Program-made: the position numbers and the translations under genes
Shown here: positions 34,094 through 42,342 of the stretch, piece after piece
Numbering within the stretch: position 1 is the stretch's first letter
Layout: each line of letters starts with the position of its first letter
The notes under the pieces: model-generated
What the model was told of the DNA's origin: nothing
Database searches by the model: none
Seen by the model: the letters and a program-made list of their open reading frames with translations, nothing else
From: Halopseudomonas phragmitis
Lineage (GTDB): Bacteria > Pseudomonadota > Gammaproteobacteria > Pseudomonadales > Pseudomonadaceae
Length of the DNA stretch: 64,000 nt
Assembly (NCBI RefSeq): GCF_002056295.1
Contig: NZ_CP020100.1
Coordinates: 891,501 to 955,500 of the forward strand
Direction: 5' to 3'

Positions 34094-35677
34094 TTATTTG
34101 ACTTCCGGCGGGGTGCTGAAGGTGTGATAGGGCGCCGGTGACGGCACCGTCCACTCCAGCCCGTCGGCACCGTCCCAGGGCTTGGCCGCAGCTTTCTTGC
34201 CGCCACGGATGCACTTGATGACGATGAACAGGAACAGCAACTGGGTAACCCCGAACATGAACGCCCCCACCGAGGAGATCATGTTGAAGTTGGCAAACAT
34301 CATGTGATAGTCCGGAATCCGCCGGGGCATGCCGGCCAGGCCGACAAAGTGCATCGGGAAGAACGCCAGGTTCATGCCGATGAAACTCATCCAGAAGTGG
34401 GTCTTGGCCAGTACCTCGTCATACATGTGGCCGGTCCATTTCGGCAGCCAGTAGTAGGCCGAGGCGAAAATCCCGAAGATCGCCCCGGGCACCAGCACAT
34501 AGTGGAAGTGGGCAACCACGAAGTAGGTGTCGTGATACTGGAAGTCAGCCGGAGCAATCGCCAGCATCAGCCCGGAAAAACCGCCGATGGTGAACAGAAT
34601 CACGAAGGCCACGGAAAACAGCATCGGCGCCTCGAAGCTCAGCGACCCCCGAAACATGGTGGTCACCCAGTTGAACACCTTCACCCCGGTCGGCACCGCG
34701 ATCAGCATGGTGGCGTACATGAAGAACAGCTCACCAGTCAGCGGAATGCCAACGGTAAACATGTGGTGGGCCCAGACCACGAACGACAGGAACGCAATCG
34801 CCGCAGTGGCATAGACCATCGAGGTGTAGCCGAACAGCGGTTTGCGGCTGAACGCCGGGATGATCGCACTGACCGCACCGAACGCCGGCAGGATCATGAT
34901 GTAGACCTCGGGATGCCCGAAGAACCAGAAGATATGCTGGAACATCACCGGATCGCCACCGCCGGCGGCATTGAAGAAGCTGGTGCCGAAGTGGATATCC
35001 ATCAGCATCATGGTCACCACCCCGGCCAGCACCGGCATCACCGCAATCAGCAGGAAGGCGGTGATCAGCCAGGTCCAGACGAACAGCGGCATCTTCATCA
35101 GGGTCATGCCTGGCGCGCGCAGGTTGAGGATGGTGGCGATGATATTGATCGCGCCCATGATCGAACTGATACCGGCGATATGAATGGCGAAGATGAAGAA
35201 GGTCACGCTCGGCGGCGCATAGGTGGTCGATAGCGGCGCGTAGAAAGTCCAGCCGAAGTTCGGCCCACCTCCAGCCATGAACAGGGTCGAGAGCAACAGC
35301 CCGAAAGCGGCCGGCAGCAGCCAGAAACTGAAGTTGTTCATCCGCGGCAGGGCCATGTCCGGGGCCCCGATCATCATCGGGATCATCCAGTTGGCCAGCC
35401 CGACAAAGGCCGGCATGACCGCGCCGAACACCATGATCAGACCGTGCATGGTGGTCATCTGGTTGAAGAACTCCGGCTCCACCAGTTGCAGCCCGGGCTG
35501 GAACAGCTCGGCCCGTATGACCATGGCCATGCAGCCGCCCAGCAGGAACATGGCGAAGCTGAACCACAGGTACATGGTACCGATGTCTTTGTGGTTGGTG
35601 GTCAGTACCCAACGCATCAGGCCCTTGGCGGGACCATGCGCATGGTCGTCGTGGTGATGATCGATCACTGCACTCAT
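34094..35677 (-). CDS. coxA: Cytochrome c oxidase subunit I
   Basis: Catalytic haem-copper subunit, 527 residues with twelve membrane helices. It begins with a His/Asp-rich cytosolic tail (DHHHDDHAHG). Key motifs: TMHGLIMVFGAVMPAF (low-spin haem a ligand), FWFFGHPEVYIMILPAFG (CuB His and the cross-linked Tyr, with the K channel), FVVWAHHMFTVG (the two further CuB His), and VAHFHYVLVPG (haem a and a3 ligands). It reduces O2 to water and pumps protons. Confidence 0.97.
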   Translation of the reverse strand: MSAVIDHHHDDHAHGPAKGLMRWVLTTNHKDIGTMYLWFSFAMFLLGGCMAMVIRAELFQPGLQLVEPEFFNQMTTMHGLIMVFGAVMPAFVGLANWMIPMMIGAPDMALPRMNNFSFWLLPAAFGLLLSTLFMAGGGPNFGWTFYAPLSTTYAPPSVTFFIFAIHIAGISSIMGAINIIATILNLRAPGMTLMKMPLFVWTWLITAFLLIAVMPVLAGVVTMMLMDIHFGTSFFNAAGGGDPVMFQHIFWFFGHPEVYIMILPAFGAVSAIIPAFSRKPLFGYTSMVYATAAIAFLSFVVWAHHMFTVGIPLTGELFFMYATMLIAVPTGVKVFNWVTTMFRGSLSFEAPMLFSVAFVILFTIGGFSGLMLAIAPADFQYHDTYFVVAHFHYVLVPGAIFGIFASAYYWLPKWTGHMYDEVLAKTHFWMSFIGMNLAFFPMHFVGLAGMPRRIPDYHMMFANFNMISSVGAFMFGVTQLLFLFIVIKCIRGGKKAAAKPWDGADGLEWTVPSPAPYHTFSTPPEVK

Positions 35678-35687
35678 GACAGGTCTC

Positions 35688-36812
35688 CTATTGGCCTTGT
35701 TTGAACTCGAGGATATCCAGCGGGGTTACGACGTCGCCGGTATTGTTGCCCCACGCGTTTCGCTCGTAGGTGATGACGGCGGCGATGTCGACTTCCGAGA
35801 GCTGGTTGCCGAAGGCAGCCATGGCAGTGCCGGGGCTACCCTTGACCACGACCTCGATGTGGCCGGGGATGTCGTTGAGCACCATGTCGGTACCCTTGAG
35901 TGACGGGAACAGCGGCGGCAGACCTTCACCATTGGGCTGGTGGCAAGCCGCGCAGGCGGTGTTGTAGACCCGCTGACCACGTTCCATCAGCTCGTCCAGG
36001 GTCCACTCTTTCTCGCGTAGTTCAGCCTCCAGAGCAGCAGCTTCTTTTTTCTCGGCCAGCCAGGCGGCGTAATCTTCTTCAGTCTTGGCCACCACCACGA
36101 TGGGCATGAAGCCATGGTCACGACCGCAGAGCTCGGCGCATTGCCCCCGGTAGGTGCCGGGCTCGTCAATGCGGGTCCAGGCCTCGTTGATGAAGCCGGG
36201 GATGGCATCTTTCTTGACCGCCAGGGCCGGTACCCACCAGGCGTGGATGACGTCGGCGGCGGTGATCAGGAAGCGGACTTTTTTGCCGATTGGCAGCACC
36301 AGTGGCTCATCGACTTCCAGCAGGTAATGTTCACCCTTGTCGACCCGATTGTAGATTTCGTCGCGGCTGGTGGTCAGGTTGCTCATGAAGGTGACGTCTT
36401 CACCCAGATAGCTGTACTGCCAGCGCCATTGGTAACCGGTAATCAGCACGTCGACATCGGCATCTTCAGTGTCGTAGATTTCGATCAGGGTCTTGGTCGC
36501 GGGAATCGCCATGCCGATCAGGATCAGCAGGGGTATTACGGTCCACAGCACTTCAATCGATACGTGCTCGTGGAATTGGGCGGGTTCTGCGCCCTGGGAC
36601 TTGCGATGCATCAGCATCGACCAGAACATCACCCCGAAGACGATGATGCCGATGACCACACAGATCCAGAAAATGGTCATGTGCAGATTGAAGATCGAGT
36701 GGCTGACCTCGGTCACCCCCCTCGTCATGTTCATTCCCCAGTCGGCACTCGCTGAAACACTGAGCGCAGACAAGGACAGCCCGGCCAGCCAGGCATATGC
36801 AGGTCGCAACAT
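35688..36812 (-). CDS. coxB: Cytochrome c oxidase subunit II with fused cytochrome c domain (caa3 type)
   Basis: Subunit II of 374 residues. A signal peptide and two membrane helices (about residues 40-60 and 85-105) precede the CuA domain (about 125-245), whose ligands lie in DVIHAWWVP and QCAELCGRDHGFM. A C-terminal cytochrome c domain (about 285-370) has CAACHQ and a GTAMAAFG methionine-ligand loop, so this is a caa3-type enzyme able to take electrons within its own subunit. The open frame extends upstream to 37058, but ATG 36812 begins the signal peptide and follows AGGGGAA. It heads the operon coxB-coxA-cox11-coxC. Confidence 0.95.
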   Translation of the reverse strand: MLRPAYAWLAGLSLSALSVSASADWGMNMTRGVTEVSHSIFNLHMTIFWICVVIGIIVFGVMFWSMLMHRKSQGAEPAQFHEHVSIEVLWTVIPLLILIGMAIPATKTLIEIYDTEDADVDVLITGYQWRWQYSYLGEDVTFMSNLTTSRDEIYNRVDKGEHYLLEVDEPLVLPIGKKVRFLITAADVIHAWWVPALAVKKDAIPGFINEAWTRIDEPGTYRGQCAELCGRDHGFMPIVVVAKTEEDYAAWLAEKKEAAALEAELREKEWTLDELMERGQRVYNTACAACHQPNGEGLPPLFPSLKGTDMVLNDIPGHIEVVVKGSPGTAMAAFGNQLSEVDIAAVITYERNAWGNNTGDVVTPLDILEFKQGQ

Positions 36813-37230
36813 TCCCGGTTCCCCTTTATTTTTGTTATCACTCCTGGCGCGTGGGGAACAATGGCCATTAACAGACACGGAGACTGCTAGGACGCCCGAA
36901 GGCCGGGTATTGGAGGAGCCGTGCAAGCGGCCAATCTCCCTTCCGACCGTAACCCCCCAAAGGCTACCAGACGTTTTGAGTATAGACAGGCATGGAGGCT
37001 TGGCAATGTTGCTGCCAGGGTTTTTTTGCAGCGCGTCAAGAGTCCGGCCTGCCGTCATTTGTTAACGGAGGTTGCAGGCACACTCGGCACCATATGCCAA
37101 AATGTTCTTATGGCTCAGCCCTGAGTCACTTTGACGACCTTCAGATCCTCTGCTAGCTTCATGTGCTCACCTATATTTACCATCGGATGGCCATCAGGCG
37201 CTCGGCTTGCCTGACGGCCCTGGAGTACCT
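36813..37230. other. 418-base intergenic region, coxB / hypothetical gene
   Basis: No gene seen. It holds the probable minus-strand coxB promoter (36979-37006). On the plus strand TTGACG at 37131 is followed, 17 bases on, by TAGCTT, a weak candidate promoter for the gene at 37231. A short palindrome CTCAG-CC-CTGAG lies at 37114-37125. The rest shows nothing I can name. Confidence 0.5.
36979..37006 (-). promoter_or_regulatory. Candidate coxB promoter with RpoS-type -10
   Basis: On the minus strand TTGCCA (37001-37006), 16-base spacer, then TATACT preceded by C, giving CTATACT (36979-36985). CTATACT is the preferred -10 of sigma-S, and in P. aeruginosa the cox operon is expressed in stationary phase under RpoS. 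The predicted leader before coxB is about 160 bases. Confidence 0.5.
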
Positions 37231-37851
37231 ATGAATATTGCCGCATTACGCCAAAGGGTCAGCGAGGCTCAGCAGCAGACCGGCTTGCGCAGCGCCCTGC
37301 GCAATTGGCTGGAACAGCGCATTCCCGCCCTGCACCCGGCCATAAGCTCCCAGGATCAGGCTCTGGATACTTTCCAGGGTTTTGTCGAAGCCTATATCTG
37401 TCAGGTACCGGACATTCTCGAAGCGGCCCAGAGCGTGGCCGATGCCACCGGGCTGCGCCCGGCCCTGATCCCGGTGCTCAAGGTTGCCGAAGCCTTTTTC
37501 CTCCAGCCCCCGCAATTGCCGGAGGAGCACCAGGGCTTGCTGGCGCTGCTGGATGAAGCCTATCTGGCTCACCGACTGGTTGAGGAAGTCAACGACCTGT
37601 ACGTGGCCGAGGGTGGCGAGCCGCTGATTCCGATGAACACCACCCGGGCCAACCTGATCGTTCACCAACTGCTGGGCGAACCCTTCGCCAACCAGCTGGA
37701 TGCCGCCGTCGATGAAGCCGTCAGCGGGCTATTGCCGAGCCGGCTGGAGCTCAAGGATGCTGACCCAGAACGCCGACAGGCGCTCTGGGAAGAGTGGCCG
37801 TGCATGTCTCAGCAACTGGGGTTGGATATTCGTCTGCCCAGCATGGTTTGA
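37231..37851 (+). CDS. Conserved hypothetical cytoplasmic protein
   Basis: Soluble, acidic, mostly helical protein of 206 residues. I do not recognise a named domain. It has no signal peptide or membrane segment. Visible features are the helical start MNIAALRQRVSEAQQQTGLRSAL, a hydrophobic centre around PALIPVLKVAEAFFLQPP, and a conserved-looking EEVNDLYVAEGGEPLIPMNTTRANLIVHQLLGE. GGAG lies six bases before ATG 37231. It is convergent with the yheV gene. Codon use and a clear ribosome site support a real gene. Confidence 0.75.
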   Translation: MNIAALRQRVSEAQQQTGLRSALRNWLEQRIPALHPAISSQDQALDTFQGFVEAYICQVPDILEAAQSVADATGLRPALIPVLKVAEAFFLQPPQLPEEHQGLLALLDEAYLAHRLVEEVNDLYVAEGGEPLIPMNTTRANLIVHQLLGEPFANQLDAAVDEAVSGLLPSRLELKDADPERRQALWEEWPCMSQQLGLDIRLPSMV

Positions 37852-37885
37852 ACCACGGGAGCGGACACTTGCTGCCCCCCGACGC

Positions 37886-38152
37886 TCAACTATCCTTCTT
37901 CAGTCTGGGATTGGGAAAGAACTGCACGGTCTGGCCGCGTTGAACCTTGGCCGCGACCGGCTTAGGCGCGTTGACCCGGGTCGTTAGTTCCTTGGGCACC
38001 GAGTTGCCACGAGCATCCAGGGTGTCGGCATAGCCACAATTGACGCATTCGCGATGTGGCACGCCGTCTTCCTCGAACATGCGGATGGTATCCATCTGGC
38101 TGCAGGCCGGGCAGACGGCGCCAGCGATGAAGCGCTTTTTCACTCCGCTCAT
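37886..38152 (-). CDS. yheV: YheV-family putative zinc ribbon protein
   Basis: Small protein of 88 residues. Two CxxC pairs, AVCPACSQMD and RECVNCGYAD, form a zinc ribbon in the N-terminal half. The C-terminus is basic (NPRLKKDS). It matches the YheV family (PA0068 position), which lies directly after prlC in many gammaproteobacteria. The function is unknown. Its ATG overlaps the prlC stop by four bases, so the two are translated together. Confidence 0.88.
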   Translation of the reverse strand: MSGVKKRFIAGAVCPACSQMDTIRMFEEDGVPHRECVNCGYADTLDARGNSVPKELTTRVNAPKPVAAKVQRGQTVQFFPNPRLKKDS

Positions 38153-40194
38153 GCCGCCTGACCTGCCAGCAGACCGCTGTGGCGCAGCAATGCGTCGATC
38201 GACGGCTCACGACCGCGGAACGCCACGAACAGCTCCATCGGCTCACGGCTGCCGCCCTGAGCCAGAATGTTGTCGCGGAAAGCCCGGCCAGTCTGTGGAT
38301 TGAGTACCCCTTCCTCCTCGAAGCGCGAGAAGGCATCGGCCGACAGCACCTCGGCCCACTTGTAGCTGTAGTATCCGGCCGCGTAGCCACCGGCGAAGAT
38401 ATGGCTGAAGCCGTTCTGGAAGCGGTTGAAAGCCGGCGGCGGGAATACCGACACCTCGGCCCGCACCGCGTCGAGCACCTGCTGGGCGCTCTGGTCCGGA
38501 TGGCGACCGACATGCAGCTCGAAGTCGAACAGCGAGAACTCGACCTGGCGCAGCATGCCCAGACCGGACTGGAAGTTCTTGGCCGCCAGCATCTTGTCGA
38601 GCAGATCCTGCGGCAGCCGCTCACCGCTCTGGTAGTGGCCGGAGATCAGCGCCAGACCTTCCGGCTCCCAGCACCAGTTTTCCATGAACTGGCTGGGCAG
38701 CTCGACCGCATCCCAGGCCACGCCGTTGATGCCGGAAGCAGCCGGATAGTCGACCCGGGTCAGCAGGTGGTGCAGACCGTGGCCAAACTCGTGGAACAGG
38801 GTGGTGACCTCGTCGTGGGTCAGCAGGGCCGGCTTACCGCCGCTGGCCGGAGTGAAGTTGCACACCAGATAGGCGATCGGCTGCTGCAGCTCACCGGCAG
38901 ACAGCCGGCGGCGATCACGGCAGCCGTCCATCCAGGCACCACCGCGCTTGTTGCTGCGAGCATACAAGTCGAGGAAAAAGCGCCCAATGCGCTGGCCGTT
39001 CTCCAGCACCTCGAACAGCCTGGCATCCTTGTGCCAGCGTTCAAACTCGCCAACTTCCCGCAGCTCAATGCCGTACAGGCGCTGGACAATGGCGAACATG
39101 CCATTGATCACGGTGTCGACCGGGAAATAGGGGCGCAGCTGCTCCTGAGAAATCGCATAGCGATGCTGGCGCAATTGTTCAGCGTAATAGCCGACATCCC
39201 AGGCCTGCAGGTCAGTGCAGCCACGCTCGGCGGCGAAGACCCGCAATTCGCTCAGATCCTGCTCGGCGTGTGGGCGACTGCGCTGGCCCAGATCGCGCAG
39301 GAACTGCAGCACCTGATCCGGGGTTTCGGCCATCTTGGTCGCCAGCGACAGTTCGGCGTAGTTGGCAAAGCCCAGCAGCGCCGCCAGCTCCTGGCGCAGT
39401 TGCAGAATTTCGCTGATCAGCGGGCCGTTGTCATGCTGACCGGCATTCGGACCCTGATCCGAGGCCCGGGTGCAATAGGCGGTGTACAGTTCCTGGCGCA
39501 ACGCACGGTCATGGGCATAGGTCATCACCGCGTAGTAGCTGGGGAACTCCAGGGTAATCAGCCAGCCGTCCAGCTCGCGAGCCTGGGCCGCCTCTCGGGC
39601 TTGGGCGATGGCTGACTCCGGCAGGCCATCGAGCGCGGCCTCGTCATCAAGCTGCTTGGTCCAGGCCTGGGTGGCGTCCATCAATTGGTTGGAAAACCGG
39701 CTGTGCAGCTCCGACAGGCGCATCTGCAACTCGCCATAGCGCTGCTGCTGCTCGGCTGGCAGGGCGATACCAGACAGGCGGAAATCGCGCAGCGCATGCT
39801 CGACGATGGTCCGCTGAGCCTGATCCAGGGTGGCGAACGCCGGGCCTTCGGCCAGTTGCCGGTAGGCGTCATAAAGCCGCTGGTTCTGCCCCAGTTCGGT
39901 GTAGTACTGGCTCAACAGCGGCAGACAGGCGTTATAGGCGTCGCGCAGCTCGGGGCTGTTCATCACCGCGTTGAGGTGACTAACCGGAGACCAGGCTCGC
40001 GACAGTCGCTCGCCCATCTCGTCCAGCGGCTCAACCAGATTGCTCCAGCTCCACTGGGCCGGCGGGTTGCTCAGCAACGCCTCCAGCGCGGCACGGTTGT
40101 CGGCAAGAATCTGCTCGACGGCCGGCTTGACGTGCTCGGCGCGAATCGCGGCGAAGGGCGGCAGGTCATAGGATTGCAGCAGCGGGTTGGACAT
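38149..40194 (-). CDS. prlC: Oligopeptidase A
   Basis: M3-family cytosolic zinc metallopeptidase of 681 residues that degrades short peptides, including released signal peptides. The active site is LFHEFGHGLHHLL (HExxH), with the third ligand Glu in the downstream ELPSQFMENW. The N-terminal start YDLPPFAAIRAEHVKPAVEQIL is typical. It shares an operon with yheV. A MITE-like element lies 65 bases upstream of the start, between it and the divergent carbonic anhydrase gene. Confidence 0.95.
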   Translation of the reverse strand: MSNPLLQSYDLPPFAAIRAEHVKPAVEQILADNRAALEALLSNPPAQWSWSNLVEPLDEMGERLSRAWSPVSHLNAVMNSPELRDAYNACLPLLSQYYTELGQNQRLYDAYRQLAEGPAFATLDQAQRTIVEHALRDFRLSGIALPAEQQQRYGELQMRLSELHSRFSNQLMDATQAWTKQLDDEAALDGLPESAIAQAREAAQARELDGWLITLEFPSYYAVMTYAHDRALRQELYTAYCTRASDQGPNAGQHDNGPLISEILQLRQELAALLGFANYAELSLATKMAETPDQVLQFLRDLGQRSRPHAEQDLSELRVFAAERGCTDLQAWDVGYYAEQLRQHRYAISQEQLRPYFPVDTVINGMFAIVQRLYGIELREVGEFERWHKDARLFEVLENGQRIGRFFLDLYARSNKRGGAWMDGCRDRRRLSAGELQQPIAYLVCNFTPASGGKPALLTHDEVTTLFHEFGHGLHHLLTRVDYPAASGINGVAWDAVELPSQFMENWCWEPEGLALISGHYQSGERLPQDLLDKMLAAKNFQSGLGMLRQVEFSLFDFELHVGRHPDQSAQQVLDAVRAEVSVFPPPAFNRFQNGFSHIFAGGYAAGYYSYKWAEVLSADAFSRFEEEGVLNPQTGRAFRDNILAQGGSREPMELFVAFRGREPSIDALLRHSGLLAGQAA

Positions 40195-40259
40195 GACGGG
40201 TATCCTGAATCGAGGGATGGCTTACAATGCCCTATATTAAAGAACCGCAAAGGGCTTGG

Positions 40260-40398
40260 GGAACCTCTGAAAAACTACCTGCGTTGGCAATACTGCGTTA
40301 AAAACAGCCTCAAAATGCTCATTTACACCGCGTAAACTGCGCTTTGTCGCTGTTTTTGCCTTGTCTTGCCTACCTCGCCTACGTTTTTCAGAGGTTCC
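40260..40398. mobile_element. MITE-like element with 16-bp terminal inverted repeats
   Basis: A 139-base non-coding element bounded by GGAACCTCTGAAAAAC (40260-40275) and its exact inverse (40383-40398). Just inside, the repeats stay partly similar (TACCTGCGTTGGCAA against the inverse of TTGCCTACCTCGCC). It is unrelated in sequence to the element at 32422-32602. It lies in the 271-base divergent region between prlC and the gamma-carbonic anhydrase gene and could influence either promoter. Confidence 0.82.
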
Positions 40399-40465
40399 TT
40401 CGCATCGTTGAATGCAGTAGAAGATATCAATGATGGCGATAGCCGTGAAATTCAAGGGTGGGCCG

Positions 40466-41008
40466 ATGAAGCTGCGCAAATTCCGAGACTGGCAACCGAA
40501 ACTGGGTGAGCGGGTGTTCATCGATCCCTCGGCAGTGGTCCTGGGCGATGTCGAACTGGGCGATGACTGCTCGGTCTGGCCGGCTACCGTGATCCGTGGC
40601 GACATGCACCGCATCCGCATCGGCGCTCGTACCAGCGTGCAGGACGGCAGCGTACTGCACATCACCCATGCCGGGCCGTTCAACCCCGATGGTTACCCGC
40701 TGATCATCGGCGAGGACGTGACCATCGGCCACAAGGTGTTGCTGCATGGCTGCACGGTGGGCAACCGGGTGCTGATCGGCATGGGCAGTATCGTCATGGA
40801 CGGGGCGGTGATCGAGGACGAGGTGGTACTAGGGGCCGGCAGCCTGGTGCCGGCCGGCAAGACCCTGAAAAGCGGCTACCTTTACATGGGCAGCCCGGCC
40901 CGGGAAGTGCGGCCGATCAGTGAACGCGAGCGCAGCTTCTTCAGCTATTCGGCCAACAACTACGTCAAGCTCAAGGACCAGCACCTGGCAGAAGACTGGA
41001 GCCACTGA
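40466..41008 (+). CDS. Gamma-class carbonic anhydrase-like protein
   Basis: Left-handed beta-helix (hexapeptide-repeat) protein of 180 residues, trimer-forming. Repeats run from about residue 15 to 150. Zinc-binding His are in VLHITHAG, IGHKVLLHGC. A C-terminal helix (ERERSFFSYSANNYVKLKDQHLAE) is typical of the YrdA/PaaY group. Many homologues bind zinc but show weak or no CO2 hydration, so activity is uncertain. I chose ATG 40466 (MKLRKFRDWQPKLG) as the conserved start; ATG 40430 is in frame but sits near the repeat element. Confidence 0.9.
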   Translation: MKLRKFRDWQPKLGERVFIDPSAVVLGDVELGDDCSVWPATVIRGDMHRIRIGARTSVQDGSVLHITHAGPFNPDGYPLIIGEDVTIGHKVLLHGCTVGNRVLIGMGSIVMDGAVIEDEVVLGAGSLVPAGKTLKSGYLYMGSPAREVRPISERERSFFSYSANNYVKLKDQHLAEDWSH

Positions 41009-41155
41009 CCAACGGTCACGGTTTCGGGCCGATGACTGACCAACAATCACTCCGGTGAATGGTCATGGTGCCGCAGCCCGGCTGGTTTAACATCGGGCTC
41101 ATACCGGGTGTTGCGCCCGACCATCCAGAACAACAGATTACTCGGAGAATTGCCG

Positions 41156-42178
41156 ATGTCCGCCTACGTCAATCGCAAGGTCGTCCTCAGCCGCCGCCCA
41201 CAGGGCGAAATCCAGGACGGCGACCTGTCGCTGGTCGAAGCCCCAGTACGTGAACTCAAGGACGGCGAAGTCCTGATCAAGACCCTGTGGCTGTCACTCG
41301 ACCCCTATATGCGCCCCCGGATGAATGACAGCAAGGGTTATATGGACCCAATCGGTATCGGCGAAGTGATCGTCGGCGAAAGCATCGGCCGGGTGATCGA
41401 GTCCAACTCTGACAACTATCAGGTCGGCGATCTGGTCACCGTCTACTCCGGCTGGCAGGAATACTGCATCATCCCCGGCGACGCCGCCATGGTCTACAAG
41501 ATCAAGGAACAGGGCGCCCCGCTGCAGACCTACCTGGGCGTAGCCGGCATGCCCGGTCGTACCGGCTACTGTGGGCTGATGTACGTCGGCAAACCCAAGG
41601 CCGGTGAAACTGTGGTGGTTTCCGCCGCCTCCGGCCCGGTCGGCACCGTGGTCGGCCAAACCGCCAAGCAGCTCGGCTGCCGGGTGGTGGGCGTGGCCGG
41701 CGGCCCGGACAAGTGCAACTATGTGGTCAACGAGCTGGGCTTTGACGCCTGCGTCGACTACAAGGCCGGCAACCTCGAGGCCGATCTGGCCGCCGCCTGC
41801 CCGAATGGCATCGATGTCTACTTCGAAAACGTCGGCGGTGACGTCGCCAAGGCCGTGGCCAAGCTGCTCAACCCCGGCGCCCGGGTGCCGGTGTGCGGCT
41901 ACGTGTCAGCCTACAACGTCGCCGACCAGAGCCAGGTTGAAACCCCGTTCCACATCTTCGGCAAGCTCGACCCCAAGCCCGAGCACCGCTTCTTCCTGGT
42001 CACTGAGTGGCAGGACCAGCATCAGGAAATCACCGCCCTGCTGGCCGGCCAGGTCGCCAGCGGCCAGTTGAAGTACAGCGAAACCATCGCCGAAGGTCTG
42101 GACAACGCGGTCGAAGCGTTCAAGGGCATGCTCAAGGGCAAGAACTTCGGCAAGCAGTTGGTACATATCGCCGACTAA
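41156..42178 (+). CDS. NADP-dependent zinc-free alcohol/quinone reductase (MDR, CurA-like)
   Basis: Medium-chain dehydrogenase/reductase of 340 residues of the leukotriene-B4-dehydrogenase/CurA type. The N-terminal catalytic part (SLDPYMRPRM) lacks zinc cysteines. The cofactor domain has AASGPVGTVVGQTAKQLGCRVVGVAGG with the NADPH-type AxxGxxG motif and CNYVVNELGFDACVDYK. These enzymes reduce activated C=C bonds of enones. The substrate here is unknown. The start follows CGGAG; the open frame runs upstream without a better one. It is a single gene between unrelated neighbours. Confidence 0.9.
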   Translation: MSAYVNRKVVLSRRPQGEIQDGDLSLVEAPVRELKDGEVLIKTLWLSLDPYMRPRMNDSKGYMDPIGIGEVIVGESIGRVIESNSDNYQVGDLVTVYSGWQEYCIIPGDAAMVYKIKEQGAPLQTYLGVAGMPGRTGYCGLMYVGKPKAGETVVVSAASGPVGTVVGQTAKQLGCRVVGVAGGPDKCNYVVNELGFDACVDYKAGNLEADLAAACPNGIDVYFENVGGDVAKAVAKLLNPGARVPVCGYVSAYNVADQSQVETPFHIFGKLDPKPEHRFFLVTEWQDQHQEITALLAGQVASGQLKYSETIAEGLDNAVEAFKGMLKGKNFGKQLVHIAD

Positions 42179-42342
42179 TCCCCTCCTGGCGCCGGGCCAA
42201 GCCGGCGCCGCCTCTGGAACGGAACCTGCATTGCCTGCACTGTGTTGAGTCGAAACCCGCCTTCAGCGGTTTCGACCGCACGCTTTTGGAGCGCCTGCAC
42301 TGAAGCAAGCGCCATCAAAGTGCCATAATCGCAGGATTGCTC

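Noticed and set aside
42188..42209. GGCGCCGG/CCGGCGCC hairpin after the MDR gene as a terminator
   Set aside because: Strong stem but no U-tract on either strand; it may still slow polymerase but cannot be called a terminator with confidence.
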